Shown: positions 45,801 to 56,700 of the stretch, piece by piece | How positions within the stretch are numbered: position 1 is the first letter of the stretch | Layout: each line of letters opens with the position of its first letter | DNA from: Serilophus lunatus | Taxonomy: Eukaryota; Chordata; Aves; Passeriformes; Eurylaimidae | Assembly: GCA_013399895.1 (NCBI GenBank) | Contig: VXBA01004864.1 | Location: 4,307 to 68,306 of the forward strand | Direction of reading: 5' to 3' | Length of the DNA: 64,000 bases | Position numbers and translations under genes: made by a program | The notes under the pieces: model-generated | Told to the model about the DNA's origin: nothing | Databases searched by the model: none | What the model saw: only the letters and a program-made list of their open reading frames with translations

Positions 45801-48800
45801 CCCCAACAATAAAAGAGGATTATAACCGGGCAACCACATAGTGGTCTTTCTCAGAAATGTTTTGTCTGCCACAGAATCATGGAGTCACAGAATGGTTTGG
45901 ATTGGAAGGGATCTTAAAGAGCATCTCTTTTCTATCTGCCATGGGCAGGGACACCTTCCACTGGACCAGGTTGCTCCAAGCCCCGCCCAACCTGGCCTTG
46001 AGCACTTCCAGGGATGGGGTAGCCACAGCTTTTGTAGGAATTCCATCCCAGCCCCTCATCACCCTAACGGGGAAGAATTCCTTCTCAATATCCCATCTAA
46101 CTCTGCCCTCTGTAGTATGAAGCTATTCCTCCTCATCCTATCTCTCCATTCCTTGTCTAAAGTCCCTCTCCAGCTCTGCTGGAGCCCCTTCAGGCTCTGG
46201 AAGGGACTCTAAGCTCTCCCTGGATCCTTCTCTTCTCTTGGCTGGACACCCTCACTTGCCCAAAGCCCCAGCAGGAACAGGGACACAAGGAATTGGGATC
46301 TGAGGACACAAACTGGGCTGGCATTCAGCACCCTGGGCTGTATTTATGAGTAGATTCAGTTTGATCAGCCTTGGAGAATTAGACGTTCTAGGAAGATTAA
46401 ACGTGGCTCCTAATCCTGCCAGATCCCAGTAGCAAACTTAGCAAGGCCAAGCACCAGCGTTGGGAGGCAGCAAGAGCTGTTTTATTTTAGGAAGCAGCTT
46501 TAATCACTGCCCTAAGCGATGCCTGGGCATGTTTGCTGTCCTGGAAGCAAAGAGAGGTTGTTGTGAGTTCTCTGGGCAGGGAGGGTTTGCACTGTGTGTG
46601 CAAGGAGCACCCTCTGCTGATCTCACCCTTGCACAAACTCCACTTTGCTGCTAGGTTTATTCCCCTTGGAACCCACTGTGTTTTAATCAGTGGTTTGGGA
46701 TTTAAAGGGTCAGGCAGGACCTGAATGAGTTTGGGTGTTTTTAACGGTGGATGAGGAAAAAAGCAGGGAGAATCCAAGTCAGTGTCCAGTGCATTGCCCA
46801 GAAAAGTTAGTTCTGTTTCACATCCAGATATTTTAACCCTGTTCTAGTACTCCTTTTTTTTTTTTTTTTTTTTTTTTNNNNNNNNNNNNNNNNNNNNNNN
46901 NNNNNNNNNNNNNNNNTTTTTCTTTTTCCTCCCTCATGATTGACCGGGAACTATTTAAAAGCTGTGTAGATGTGGCACTTGGGGACATATTTAGTGGTGG
47001 GCTTTGCAGTTGCTGAGGGAACAGTTGGACTTGATAGTCTTAGAAGGCTTTTCTAACCTAAATTAATTTATGATTCTCTGATTCTAATACATAACTGAGC
47101 CCAGCTGCATCATAACATTGTGGAAAATATACCAAAATGTTTAAAATTACTCTGTTTTGGCCAGACTATGTTTGAACAGATAAGCAGTGATGCCTTCTGT
47201 GGGTTGATGATGCCCCCAGAGTGATTTTGGATGCTGCTCTCCCTATGCTGTGTTCAAAAAGCAGCCAAGAATCTTCCTGCTGCTTCCCAATTTTCATAAT
47301 CCCTTCCCCATCATCTATTGCTGCATCTTCACGATGGATACACCCAATATTAGAGTAAAACAAACTTCTATGTCCCATATACATCACTTTTTCTCACCTC
47401 CTCCTCTCACCATCCTCCCTCAAACAGCCCCAAGGAATTGCCTGTCCCATTGTCTTCCCATGGTTTGGGCAGGACAGTCCAGTCTGTAGAAAAACTTATC
47501 TGTAGATAAAGTCACTCAGAAGCCCTGACTCCAATTAGCCTAATTCCACTCCAAAATTATTTAAAACCAAAAGAAAACCAACATTAAACTGAGGGCAGTT
47601 TAATTCCATCTAAGAGCATTTACTTGAGATATTATTGCCATTTAACTAATCCAGTTTAAAATTATTTTGGATCAATTTGCTTGGGATCCTCACATGGGCT
47701 CTTGTCAGAGCTCCTGGGAGTTTGAACATGCATTTCCTTGACAGCGCGTGGATCAGATCCCACCATGTCTGCCCAGGAGCTGGAGGAACTGGGGAAGAGT
47801 TTCACCCATGCCTTGGACCATATTTGAGTGGGCAAAATAAAGGGAGTTTTCTGTCACAGAGCCCTGAAAAGCTGGAGCCGTGAAGACATTTCTCCACAAT
47901 GAAACATAAAATAGACAAATTTAAGTTCATTAAGTTCTTCACTTGCTCAGCCCTGGCACAGGCTTTCTGGGCCAGTGCTGGAGCTCCCCATCCAGGATTA
48001 AATAGATGTGTGGATGTGGCACTTGGGGCTCAGTCTGGAGAGCACAAGCCTGAGCTGCCACAGCTCGTTGCCTTCAGCCCACAGACCATACACATTAACT
48101 TGGCCTCTGAGATGAGAAACTGCTCTTGCCTCACCAAGAAAACCTTGTGTCAAGCCTTTGTCTCAGTGAGATGCTTACACATGTAAGACTGGCTTGGCTG
48201 GACACTTAATTCCTTTGACAATTATTAAGTGTTCAACTCACCCATAAAAAAACAGAGCAGCAAATGCCATCCGGAGGGTGTGGAAATGAAAACCCATCCA
48301 AGGCAGGAGGAAGGAGAGCCCCACCCCTTGGCACCTCAGCCCCAGGTCTGAAAGGCACTTTGGGGCTGGACAGCAGGAGAGAGGGGCTGTGCAGAGTCGG
48401 GTATTAACTTCCCTGGCAGTTTGGGAATGGAGATTGACCTCTGGGAGGCGGAGAGGGAAAGAGTGACTAGACAGTGGGAACAATCCAGAAGGGAGGATGG
48501 AGTTTCTGTGTTAAAGAGTTTCCAGAGGGAAGAGGGTGGTTTAGGGTCCAGGGACACCTTCCACTACCCCAGGTTGCTCCAAGCCTTATCCAACCTGGCC
48601 TCGGGCACTTCCAGGGATGGAGCAGCCACAGCTTCTCTGGGCAACCTGTGGCAGGGCCTCCCCACCCTCACTATGAAAAGATTCCTTCCTTATATTCCTT
48701 CTTTGTCTGAATTTCCCCTCTCTTAGTTGAGAACCATTCCCCCTTGTCTTATTGCTCCAAGCCCTTTCTTCTTTCCTCTCCTTTCCTCCCTCTCCTTTCA

Positions 48801-51800
48801 CTGGGATGAGCACCAAGGCAACAGCTGGATGTCTCCTAGGATGGTTTTTCTAGATGTGTGGTGTCTTAGCAGAGGTGAACTGTCCTTCTGAAGCAGTTTC
48901 ACAGCTCACTGCCTGTCCTGTTACCCCTTTTTGTCTCCCTGGACACACAGAGCCCAAAATGTGGCTGTTTCCAACCCACCTGAGTGTCTTGCTTATAAAT
49001 CACCTGGAGATGAAAGGCTGTTTGGAAGCTGAAGATGAATGCAGGAAACATTGAGGCAAGCTGAAATTATTAAAAAAAGAAGAGCAAATGGTGGCAGGGG
49101 CCCTGGGCACTTAGTGATTCATCCATCTGCCCCTCTTCCTGCCTAGACACCTCTGCAGTGGGCAGCGGGGGGACTCTTGTTTGTCCATTCCCCTCATTAG
49201 GAGCAGGTGCTTGAATGGGCATATGTGAACAGTCAACAGTGCTTTTGGACAGGAGGGAAATGAGCCATGATGTAAGAAAGTGAAATATACCTTCACGATT
49301 TAACCTGCAGCTCCGTCTGCTTCTCGGAAAACACACACACCATTAACTGGGACAGGGGTGCAGGCAGGGGGTGACACCCTGAAATGCTCAGGGTTTGGGT
49401 CTTCTAGAGCACAAGTGCCTTTGGGTTGGTCTGGAAATTCGTGGTGGCTCTGTGAAGACAGCGTTCTTTGTGTTGGAAAAGGCCTCTAAGACATCGAGTC
49501 CAACCATTCCCCCAGCACTGCCACGTTCACCACTGAACCACGACCTCAGGGGCCACATCCACATGGGTTTTGAACACTTTCAGGGATGGTGGTTCCATCA
49601 TTTCCATGCTCAGCTTGTTGTAGTGCTTGACCACCCTTTCAGTGAGGAAATGATGTGATCACTAACCATTAGAAGGTTCATCCTCCCCTGGTGCTCTGAG
49701 CATCCTTGGCACTCACAGAAAGGGTGTGGAGGCTTCAGTGTCCAGGTTTTCCTTGCTCTGTCTGGATTCTGGCTGATGCTGGCATGGCAAGGTCTTCTCA
49801 GTGTCATAGCTGGAGGGTGGGTTTATCACACCAGCCCCTGTCCCCTGACCAAGGGGCACATGTCCATAGCAAGTGTAACCCAGAGTCCAAATCCTGGGTT
49901 TCCCTTTAATCATCCCCTCTTATCCTGTGGCATCTGCTTTCCCATGGAGCATCTCCCATGCTCCAATCCCACTTGCAGATTCATTTCAAGCAGCTGCTTA
50001 GCCAACCCTCAAGGGCTGTTCTGGTGGTGGGGAAATAATTTTTTCACCTTTTAGCTTTTTTCCTCATATTAGAAAATATATTGGAGGACATTTTAAACAA
50101 AGTCATTGTTCCCAACGGCATCCAGATCAGCTCAAGGCAACATGAGGAAATGGGCCATTGGAAAAGTCATTTTGGGCTGATGGGTGGGAGGAAATAGAAA
50201 TATGGGCAATGAAACACATCTCAGTGAAAAATGGAGTTGTTCCAGCTGAACTTTTCCCACAAAAGGTGTGTGCTAAGGGACCCCTGTCCGGGAATTCCTT
50301 ATCCATAGCAAGTGCTCCACCCTCCAGAGGTGACAGCACTAGCTCATGGCCCCTTCTTGGCTTCATCCCTGTGTCCAGCTGGAGAAGACAGTGGATCTGG
50401 ACCCCAGGAAGAACTACTTGTTGGGATTTCACCCCCATGGAGTCCTGGCAGCAGGAGCCTTTCTCAATTTCTGCACAGAGGCCTCGGGCTTTTCCACGCT
50501 CTTCCCGGGCATCACCCCACACCTGATGATGCTTTCCCTGTGGTTCCGTGTCCCATTCTTCAGAGACTACCTGATGAGTGGAGGTAAGGAGAGTGGGCCA
50601 GCCCCTCTGGAAAACCATGGCATGGGTGGATGTTAACAGCTGAGCAAATTGTGAGCAGAAATGCTGAGAGCAGCAGAGCAGGGTGGTCCTGTATCTCCTT
50701 CTTTTCATAAAAATGATATTCAGGCTTGAAATTGTGGTTGCCACAGAAAGAAGGAGAAAAAAAACCCTCTTTTTTTTTTCGTTCCCTGAAGCGTCTGCTG
50801 CTTGCAGGGAAGCAGCATCCAAGCACAGAGGATGAAAATAGCAGCTCATGCTGCTGCAAAACATCGTGGAAGGAGAGGAAGAAGTAGCAAAAAGGAATGG
50901 GAAATGGAATAAGTAAAAATCAAATTGAGAGAAGGGAAAGGGAGTTTTGAGAGATTTTTGGAGACTGGCATATGATCTGCATCTCTCACCAGTGGGCTTG
51001 GGACTGGCCCCTTCTCCAGCTGAATGTGGGCAGAATTCAATGGACTAAACACAGGCATCCAGCTCCATCTGATGTATCCCTGGGCATCCATCACCCTGTT
51101 TTCCACATAAACTCTGTCTCTTGCTGCTGAGAAAATATTTACATGGAGGGTGAGGAATCAAAACAGTGAGATAGGAGAGAGTTATGACCCAGGCAAAGGA
51201 AGGTTTAATCCCTGTAATGTGGGAGTTGGGTATGTAGCTCATTTTCAGGTTGACTGAATCCATTTCACAAAGAGGTTTTAATTTGCAAATTATTTCAGGC
51301 CCTGAAACAAGGATTTTATTTAGTTTTATTTTTTTAAATAATCAAAACAATGTTGCTTTGTCATTTCTGAATTAAAGATTTCTAACTTTTGCAAGTAAAC
51401 ATCAAGGGACCAAATCCTGCATTAAATTCCACTTTAAATTAGCAGCATCCACTGAAACTCATGTTTTGACCTAAAGCAAATGTTTCCCTGACTTTAGAAT
51501 GATTCAGGATTGGACACAGTTTCACTTGACAACAAACTGAAATAGATTTTCCCTGGGGCTTGAGCACAGCTAGTTATCAGTTTGCTCTTCCTAATTTTTC
51601 TTCCCCCCAACCCCCATTTCTCACAGACAGCAAAGAGGTAACTGTGCATTCACCCAGCAGAGCTGTGCATGAATCCAGCACCTTTCAGGGCAGCTGGGCA
51701 GGAAAACTCTGAAAATGAAGTGTCCATCACCCCTACAGAGATGGATAACGGTGGGGGAACATCCAGAGCAAAGCAGTCGTGTTGCTTTCATGGACACTCA

Positions 51801-53702
51801 TGAATTCCTCTCTGTCCCCCAGGCCTTGTCTCCTCTGACAAGGAGAGTGCATCCTATGTGCTGCAGAAGCCGGAGGGTGGCAATTTGCTGGCCATCATTG
51901 TTGGGGGGGCCCAGGAAGCCCTGGATGCGCGGCCGGGATCCTGCACCCTGCTGCTGAGGAAGAGGAAGGGATTCGTGCGCCTGGCCATCCAGCACGGGTG
52001 ACACAGGGGGGCTCGGGGAGGGCTGCTCTGCCTGCGTGGTTGGGAGAGGGGTTTGGGGCCGGGCTTTGCTAAGCTTCCCTCCCCACAGCACCCCGCTGGT
52101 CCCCGCCTTTTCCTTTGGGGAGAACGACCTCTTCGACCAGGTGAGGAACCCCAAGGGCTCCTGGCTGCGCTGGCTCCAGCACCGGCTCCAGCGGGTCATG
52201 GGCATCTCCCTCCCGCTCTTCCACGCGCGAGGAATCTTCCAGTACAACTTTGGGGTCATTCCATACCGGCGGCCCATCTGCACCGTGGGTGAGTGGAGAC
52301 ACAGAATGCCAGGCACGCTCAGCCTGGGCACCAGGGACAGTCCCCCTGCTGGGAATGGCATAGAAGCTGCCAAAGGGGTATCCCAGATCCCAGCTCCTCT
52401 GGGAGAGCCCCTGGAGCAAACATGGCCACCTCATCCCCACTGTGAGGTGCAGGCGACCCCAAGCCCAGCACTGGTGACACAAACCACTGGGTTGGGTTAA
52501 ATGTCTTCTAAGCCAGTTTTACCAACACAGGTAGGACCAGCAGGTGGAGGGAGGTGATTCTAACCCTCTGCTCAGCTCTGGTGGGACCTCACCTGCAGTG
52601 ATGCCTCCAGCTCTGGGGAAAAACATCAGAAGGACGTGGAGCTGCTGGAGCGAGTCCAGAGGAGCCCACAGAGATGCTCCAAGGGCTAGAGCACTTCTTT
52701 CCCATCCCTGGAAGTGTTCAAGGCCAGGCTGGGGCTTGGAGCAACCTGGCCTAGTGAAGGTGTCTCTGCCCATGGCAGGGGGTTGTAACAAAATGGTCTT
52801 TAAGGTCCTTCTCAAGACAGACCTTTCTGTGACTCTGTGAACACTTAAGCAGTTTGCAGGTTTGCTCAGAGTCCTGTGCAGACACAGCTGCAAATCCAAA
52901 CCTATTTGCATGTGCACAAAATTAGCCATTTTGACCAGAGACCAAATTTCAAGATAATGATTGCTTTTGAAGAAGTTTTGCCTTCTTTCACCAACTCCAG
53001 TGCAGCCAATGCTCTGTGAATTAATCCAATCAAAGATACTGTTTGGAAAAGCTGCAGCTCACCCCACTGATTCAGTTTGACAGCCAGCAATTAATTCTAA
53101 TTGTATTACAACCTGTTTGGATTGTCTCAAGGGTTTTATGAGCTGGGCAGTATCACAAGGGCTCTTCATTAGTTGGATGAGGGATAGTGTTACATGATAT
53201 TGAAACCCTCCATCACCTGACAAACACAATTTGAGTAAGAGACCAGAGCAGGAGAGGAACCTCATGGAATCCTCTGTTCCCTGCAGGCCTCTGGTCCTGC
53301 TCCTGCTGGCTCTGGGAGATGGGAAGGTGCTTATTCTAGTGCTGGGAATCAAAATAATTTGTTTTTCTTTGAATAGAACATGATTTTCTAAAGGTAAGTG
53401 GGCACTTGGTTCCAAATAAAAACCAGATGTTTCACAAAAACTTTCAACCTGAGCAAAGTGGAAGAACTTCCACTGGAAGTGTGAGCTCTGTGCTGGCATG
53501 TGCCAACTCCTCAGATCCTTCTCCTAATGCCTGTGTTCCTTTTCCAGTTGGGAAACCAATTCCAGTGCAGAAGAAGTACAGACCCTCTGAGGAAGAAGTT
53601 GATGAAGTCCATCAGCAATACCTAAACGAGCTGTCCAAGCTCTTTGAGCAGCACAAAGCTAAATATAACATCCCAGAAGACAGACACCTGGAATTCATAT
53701 AG
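39795..53702 (+). CDS. MOGAT2: MOGAT2, monoacylglycerol O-acyltransferase 2, six coding exons
   Basis: MOGAT2 transfers an acyl group from acyl-CoA to 2-monoacylglycerol in the ER membrane, the first step of enterocyte fat re-synthesis. Exons 39795-39888, 44320-44498, 50379-50583, 51823-51997, 52089-52288 and 53548-53702 sum to 1008 bases: 335 residues plus stop, against 334 in human. All introns are GT-AG, in phases 1, 0, 1, 2 and 1, and no frame is broken. Residues 20-70 form the membrane hairpin. YFPI is at 87-90, the catalytic HPHG at 109-112, GGNLLAIIVGGAQE at 178-191 and FSFGEN at 225-230, then HARGIFQYNFG and PYRRPI. The C terminus is HLEFI. Position beside DGAT2 and detailed similarity favour MOGAT2 over MOGAT1. 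Confidence 0.96.
39940..40074 (-). mobile_element. CR1 LINE fragment, antisense, near MOGAT2 exon 1 donor
   Basis: CCAGAATGGGATGGGTTGGG, GTTGGAAGGGACCTGAAAGA and CTTGGACACTCTGTGCCCAA. It begins only about 50 bases after the exon 1 donor and lacks the segment between 'gacact' and 'tgtgcccaacc'. Confidence 0.88.
40509..40732 (+). repeat. Two-copy tandem duplication, about 110-bp period
   Basis: A unit starting GGGAAATA (40509 and 40619) and containing GGTTATCAG, GGGGCCATTTACA, CCATCAGG/TCATCAGG and GGTGACATCCCAGAGTTTC occurs twice in tandem, with moderate divergence. Confidence 0.85.
41810..41950 (+). mobile_element. CR1 LINE, sense 3' fragment
   Basis: GGGAGTGTTCAAGGCCAGAT, GGATGGGGCTTGGAGCATCG and the tail CCAACCCAAACCATTCTGGG with TTCTGTGATC. 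Confidence 0.88.
42364..42505 (-). mobile_element. CR1 LINE fragment, antisense, internal part
   Basis: TCCATCCCTTGTCTAAAGTC, then AGAGCCCCTTTAGGCCCTGG and CTCTCCCAGCCTGGCTCTAG. This is a middle portion without the 3' tail. Confidence 0.85.
44320..44498 (+). CDS. MOGAT2: MOGAT2 coding exon 2
   Basis: 179 bases. The split codon G|CA gives Ala, followed by QCCTAAFVILLFTRFWLLSA (second half of the membrane hairpin), then DREKPRKGGRRI and WRYMRDYFPIT, ending phase 0 at ACG|GTAAGT. The acceptor TTTCAG fits the polypyrimidine rule. Confidence 0.95.
44755..45500 (+). mobile_element. Older CR1 LINE, sense, interrupted by a second CR1
   Basis: The left part contains ACCTGGAGCACTG and TTTCTGGTGCTCCT (to 44820). 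The element resumes at 45057 with AAGAAGGACATGGAACTGTT and runs to the tail CCATCCTGTGATCCTCTGA. The two parts join in the CR1 order ('...tctggtgctcc...aggacatgga...'). Confidence 0.88.
44825..45056 (+). mobile_element. Inserted CR1 LINE of a second subfamily, sense
   Basis: It contains GATATTAGGAACAAATTCTT, TGGGCTGCCCAGGGAGCTGG and GGTTGGACCTGACGATCTCC. The tail repeats GATACTGT several times, unlike the ATTCTATG tail of the host element. AAGA flanks both sides (44821-44824 and 45057-45060), a possible short target-site duplication. Confidence 0.85.
45871..46262 (-). mobile_element. CR1 LINE, long antisense copy
   Basis: ACAGAATCATGGAGTCACAG, GCCATGGGCAGGGACACCTT, AGCCACAGCTTTTGTAGGAA, then GGAGCCCCTTCAGGCTCTGG and on to the 'ctgaacacc'-like block at 46240-46262. 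Confidence 0.93.
46854..46920. other. Assembly gap of 39 N within a poly-T tract
   Basis: About 24 T precede the N run (46878-46916) and T-rich sequence follows. The assembly evidently broke in a homopolymer. True length and content are unknown. Confidence 0.97.
46948..47088 (+). mobile_element. CR1 LINE, sense 3' fragment, second subfamily
   Basis: AAGCTGTGTAGATGTGGCAC, GGACATATTTAGTGGTGGGC and the tail TTATGATTCTCTGATTCTA. Its 5' part may lie in the adjacent gap. Confidence 0.88.
47932..48030 (+). mobile_element. CR1 LINE fragment, sense, decayed
   Basis: AGCCCTGGCACAGGCTTTCT and AGATGTGTGGATGTGGCACT are present in CR1 order without the 3' tail. Confidence 0.75.
48548..48765 (-). mobile_element. 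CR1 LINE fragment, antisense, 3' end missing
   Basis: CAGGGACACCTTCCACTACC, GGTTGCTCCAAGCC, CCACAGCTTCTCTGGGCAAC and GAACCATTCCCCCTTGTC. The bases beyond 'gcaggg' toward the tail are absent. Confidence 0.9.
49461..49655 (-). mobile_element. CR1 LINE fragment, antisense, second subfamily
   Basis: TGTTGGAAAAGGCCTCTAAG, AGTCCAACCATTCCCCCAGC, GGCCACATCCACATGGGTTT and TGCTTGACCACCCTTTCAGT. Confidence 0.88.
50379..50583 (+). CDS. MOGAT2: MOGAT2 coding exon 3 (catalytic HPHG)
   Basis: 205 bases. LEKTVDLDPRKNYLLGF precedes the catalytic HPHG, followed by VLAAGAFLNFCTEASGF and PHLMMLSLWFRVPFFRDY. It ends phase 1 before GTAAGG. The acceptor is GTCCAG. Confidence 0.96.
50584..51822 (+). other. MOGAT2 intron 3
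   Basis: 1.2 kb, GTAAGG donor and CCCCAG acceptor. No clear repeat or exon inside. Confidence 0.85.
51823..51997 (+). CDS. MOGAT2: MOGAT2 coding exon 4
   Basis: 175 bases. GLVSSDKESASYVLQ, then the family signature GGNLLAIIVGGAQEALDARP and RKRKGFVRLAIQHG, ending phase 2 before GTGACA. That donor is weaker than the others but gives the correct frame into exon 5. Confidence 0.95.
52089..52288 (+). CDS. MOGAT2: MOGAT2 coding exon 5
   Basis: 200 bases after a short 91-base intron. TPLVPAFSFGENDLFDQV, a Trp-rich stretch (GSWLRWLQHRLQ), then ISLPLFHARGIFQYNFGV and PYRRPICTV, phase 1 before GTGAGT. Confidence 0.95.
52289..53547 (+). other. MOGAT2 intron 5
   Basis: 1.26 kb, GTGAGT donor and TTCCAG acceptor, with one sense CR1 copy. 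Confidence 0.85.
52553..52840 (+). mobile_element. CR1 LINE, sense copy with internal deletion, in MOGAT2 intron 5
   Basis: TCTGGTGGGACCTCACCTGC, GACGTGGAGCTGCTGGAGCG, then a jump from AGGGCTAGAGCAC to CCCATCCCTGGAAGTGTTC, and the tail TTTCTGTGACTCTGTGA. The middle third of the usual sequence is missing. Confidence 0.9.
53548..53702 (+). CDS. MOGAT2: MOGAT2 coding exon 6 with stop
   Basis: The split G|TT codon gives Val, then GKPIPVQKKYRPSEEEVDEV and HQQYLNELSKLFEQHKAKYN, ending HLEFI and TAG (53700-53702). The length and C-terminal pattern match vertebrate MOGAT2. Confidence 0.96.
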
Positions 53703-56700
53703 AGTGCCTCCAGCAAGGTGGAACCAGGGAGCTCCAGCTCCAGGTTTTCCCTTTCCCTGGAACTATCTCACCACCTCAGCACAGTCACAGTTAACATATG
53801 GTCCATAAAGTGTAGGGATAAGGACTTGTTTTTCTCCAGCATGGAGGTAGAGCCTGATTTTTCTTTTTTTCCTCCATGTAGGACACATAAAAAATACAAA
53901 AAAAGGAGAAGAAAAAAATCCCATCTGTGGTCAGCATTATTGAAACTCCCCAGCACAAAACTCACACTTCCAGCCTGCTTTGGATGCTAGTTTTTTTCAG
54001 ATATTTCCAGGCAGATTTGAATTATTGAAAGTTTCCTTTGCATAATCTTCTCTCTGAAATAGGACAATGGGTCATAATTTTTGCTGAAGGCATGTGAGTT
54101 TTTTAAAATATAATTCATCTAGATCAACAAAAGAACATTGTTTGTTTAGTGCTCTTCATGTCTTTAGTTGCCATGGGCAGCAGAAAAGGAAGTCTAAGAA
54201 AGGGCTCATCCAGAGGCTTCACCATACCTGGTGTCTGGGATTAAATTCATCAAGTTAAAAGCAGGACTTCTGGAGCCCAAGGAAAACTTATTAAAAAAAT
54301 GAAAACTCTGCCTCAACTGACAATACTGGGGACATCACTGGGTTTTATTCCTTGTCTTTCTCATCCCACCCTGATCAAGTTATTCCACTGGATTCTTCTG
54401 AATCACCTGCTGCAAAACCCTCCCATTCCCAGGAAACAAGCAGCAACAAGGATGAATTTGATAGAGCCCTTATCAACATTTCTAAACACGCCTGCAATCT
54501 CAGACTTAATCCAGTCAAATAAAGCAGGTCACCTGCCATGATTTATGCCTTGCTTTCTATTAATAGATTTTTTTGTATTGTGCTTAATTAAGGACAGAGG
54601 TGCCTGAACAGGAGGAAGATCTTTGCATCAGAAAAATAAAAATGTTTCTCTGCCACCCTTTTCTTCTGGTGTTCATCACCATCCAAGCTTTTACCCTGGC
54701 TCCATGTTTTTATTCCCATCCTTTCTTCTGCCTTCCCTGCTAATGGTCATCCACCCACAGATCCCAGGAATGTCTCCATGGCCTTCTGGAAACATCTGAT
54801 GGGGGTCAGAGCCAGAAGGGAACAATGGGGATGGGGATGTCCCCAGTGCTGTGGGAATGGGGGAGATCTCCAGAGGTGAGGGAAAAAAGAGTGAAGATCC
54901 TGCTTTTGGGGTGGAAATGGGCAGCACATGAGGGATTTGGGGAGGTGTTGGATGTGGTGAGATTTTGAGGGTGTAGGAAATGTGGAGGGAGCAGGATGCA
55001 AGGTCTAGTCCATGGCATGGACAAGCCTGGCAGGTGTTGGCACAGATGAGATGGGTTAGATATGTAGGAATCTGCTCCTACGCCATGGAGAAATCCTGAA
55101 AGAGAGAAAAGGCAGAAAATGGATGGCCAGGGAAAAATCCCAGGGAGGAATGGGGAGGAGGATGCTGAAGCTGCTTGGGGGATACTGGCGGGGGGGGTGT
55201 CAGGGAGATGAAAGCCTTGGCAGCACAGGGAGACCACAGTGCTGGAGAAGAGGGGTCAGGGGAGGGTTTTGGCTACACATAATTGGCTTCCCTCAAGGTC
55301 AGCTTTATCCACAGACTGGAACATGCCCTTGATCCCTCAGGGACCTATATAACCCAAGAGAGGGAGGTCAGTGCCTGGCCTTGTGTTAAACATTAAAACT
55401 AATAATTCATAGGCATCCTTGCAGCTGGGACTGTGTGGGGGGCTCAGTGTGATGAGAGGTCTCATCTCAAGAGGCCAGAGCTGTCTCTGAGTGAAACTCT
55501 GTAAGTCAAGGAGCTTTGGTGCTATTTCAGCCTCACCCAGAGCTGTCTGGAGGATTAAAACTCCCTTGATGCTACACAAGGCAGGAGAAGCCTTAAGGAA
55601 AGAGAAGTGCCCAGATCAGACCGTCAAACCAAGCAACATTTGGGTTTGGACTCTGCAGCTTGGAACTGGCTCAGCTGGAGGCACAAATGATACAACTGAG
55701 GGAAGCCCCAAGCTATCACCTCAAAATAAGGACCATTTAAAGCCAAAGCAACACCGTGAGTTTCTGTCCACTCCCCAGTTCTGTGCCTGGCTTTGATTTT
55801 TCAAACGAGCCCAAGGGGAAGAAATAAATTCAGCTGCCTCTTTTGCACAAATTTCAGATTTCACCCTTTTTGAGACTGCTGTGGAAATTCCAAACTGGAA
55901 AATAAAGTAGAAAATATGTGGTTCAGTTATTCCCCTCCTGTTTGTCTCTTACTCCCACCTCTTCCCTCCTGATCTCGCCTGTATTTTTGTTGTGAGAGGC
56001 TCTAATCTGGATTTGCCTTACTTAGAAGGTTCAGCTCATGAGGCTCAGAAGAAAACCTCTGGTGGCTGATGAATATAAAATATGGACTAATTCTCCAAGA
56101 GGAGGAAAGCCAAGCAAAAAAAATGCAAAAATGCCTTTTTTGCCCTTCTGTAGCTCTAGTCTCACAAAGTTGTTTTGCTGCCTTGGGAATGGAGTTAAAA
56201 GGTTGCTTGTTGTTGCAGCAAACAACTAGAAAAATGTGTGGTTTTCTGCTCAGGGAAAGATTTGCTGCTTTTAGCTCAATAAAATCCCAAAATGTGGTAT
56301 GTTAAACATCTCTCCCTCACACCACAGAGCTTTTTCCTTTTCAAGAAAGGAAATAAAAATTGCAAGTGCATCTGAAACCCATCACTTTGCATTAAAAAAG
56401 GGGAAAAAAACCACCTGTAAAATCAGGTAGTAACGAGCCAGCATTTTGGATGTCAGGGTACAAAATAATTCCTGTGAGCTAAAGGGATTCATGTTTTATT
56501 AGATCGTAAGAAGTCAACAAAATACAGCCCAAACATGATTCCAGTGAGCAGCTCAAGATGTCCTGAAAATCATGTGCAGAAAACAGAATGGGATGGATTT
56601 GAAATCACTTGGATTGATGAAATGCTTCCAGAAAATCCAAAATACACACAGAATGTCATGAATTCACAGAAAATTGTGCATGCACAGAAGGAAAATAAGA

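Larger units (their letters stand above)
44499..50378 (+). other. MOGAT2 intron 2
   Basis: 5.9 kb, the largest intron of the gene. It contains nested and single CR1 copies, a poly-T flanked assembly gap (46878-46916) and no recognised exon. Confidence 0.85.

Noticed and set aside
39795..53702. Assignment to MOGAT1 or MOGAT3 instead of MOGAT2
   Set aside because: The gene lies beside DGAT2 and MAP6, the MOGAT2 neighbourhood, and exon 2 (LLFTRFWLL) and the HLEF C terminus follow MOGAT2.
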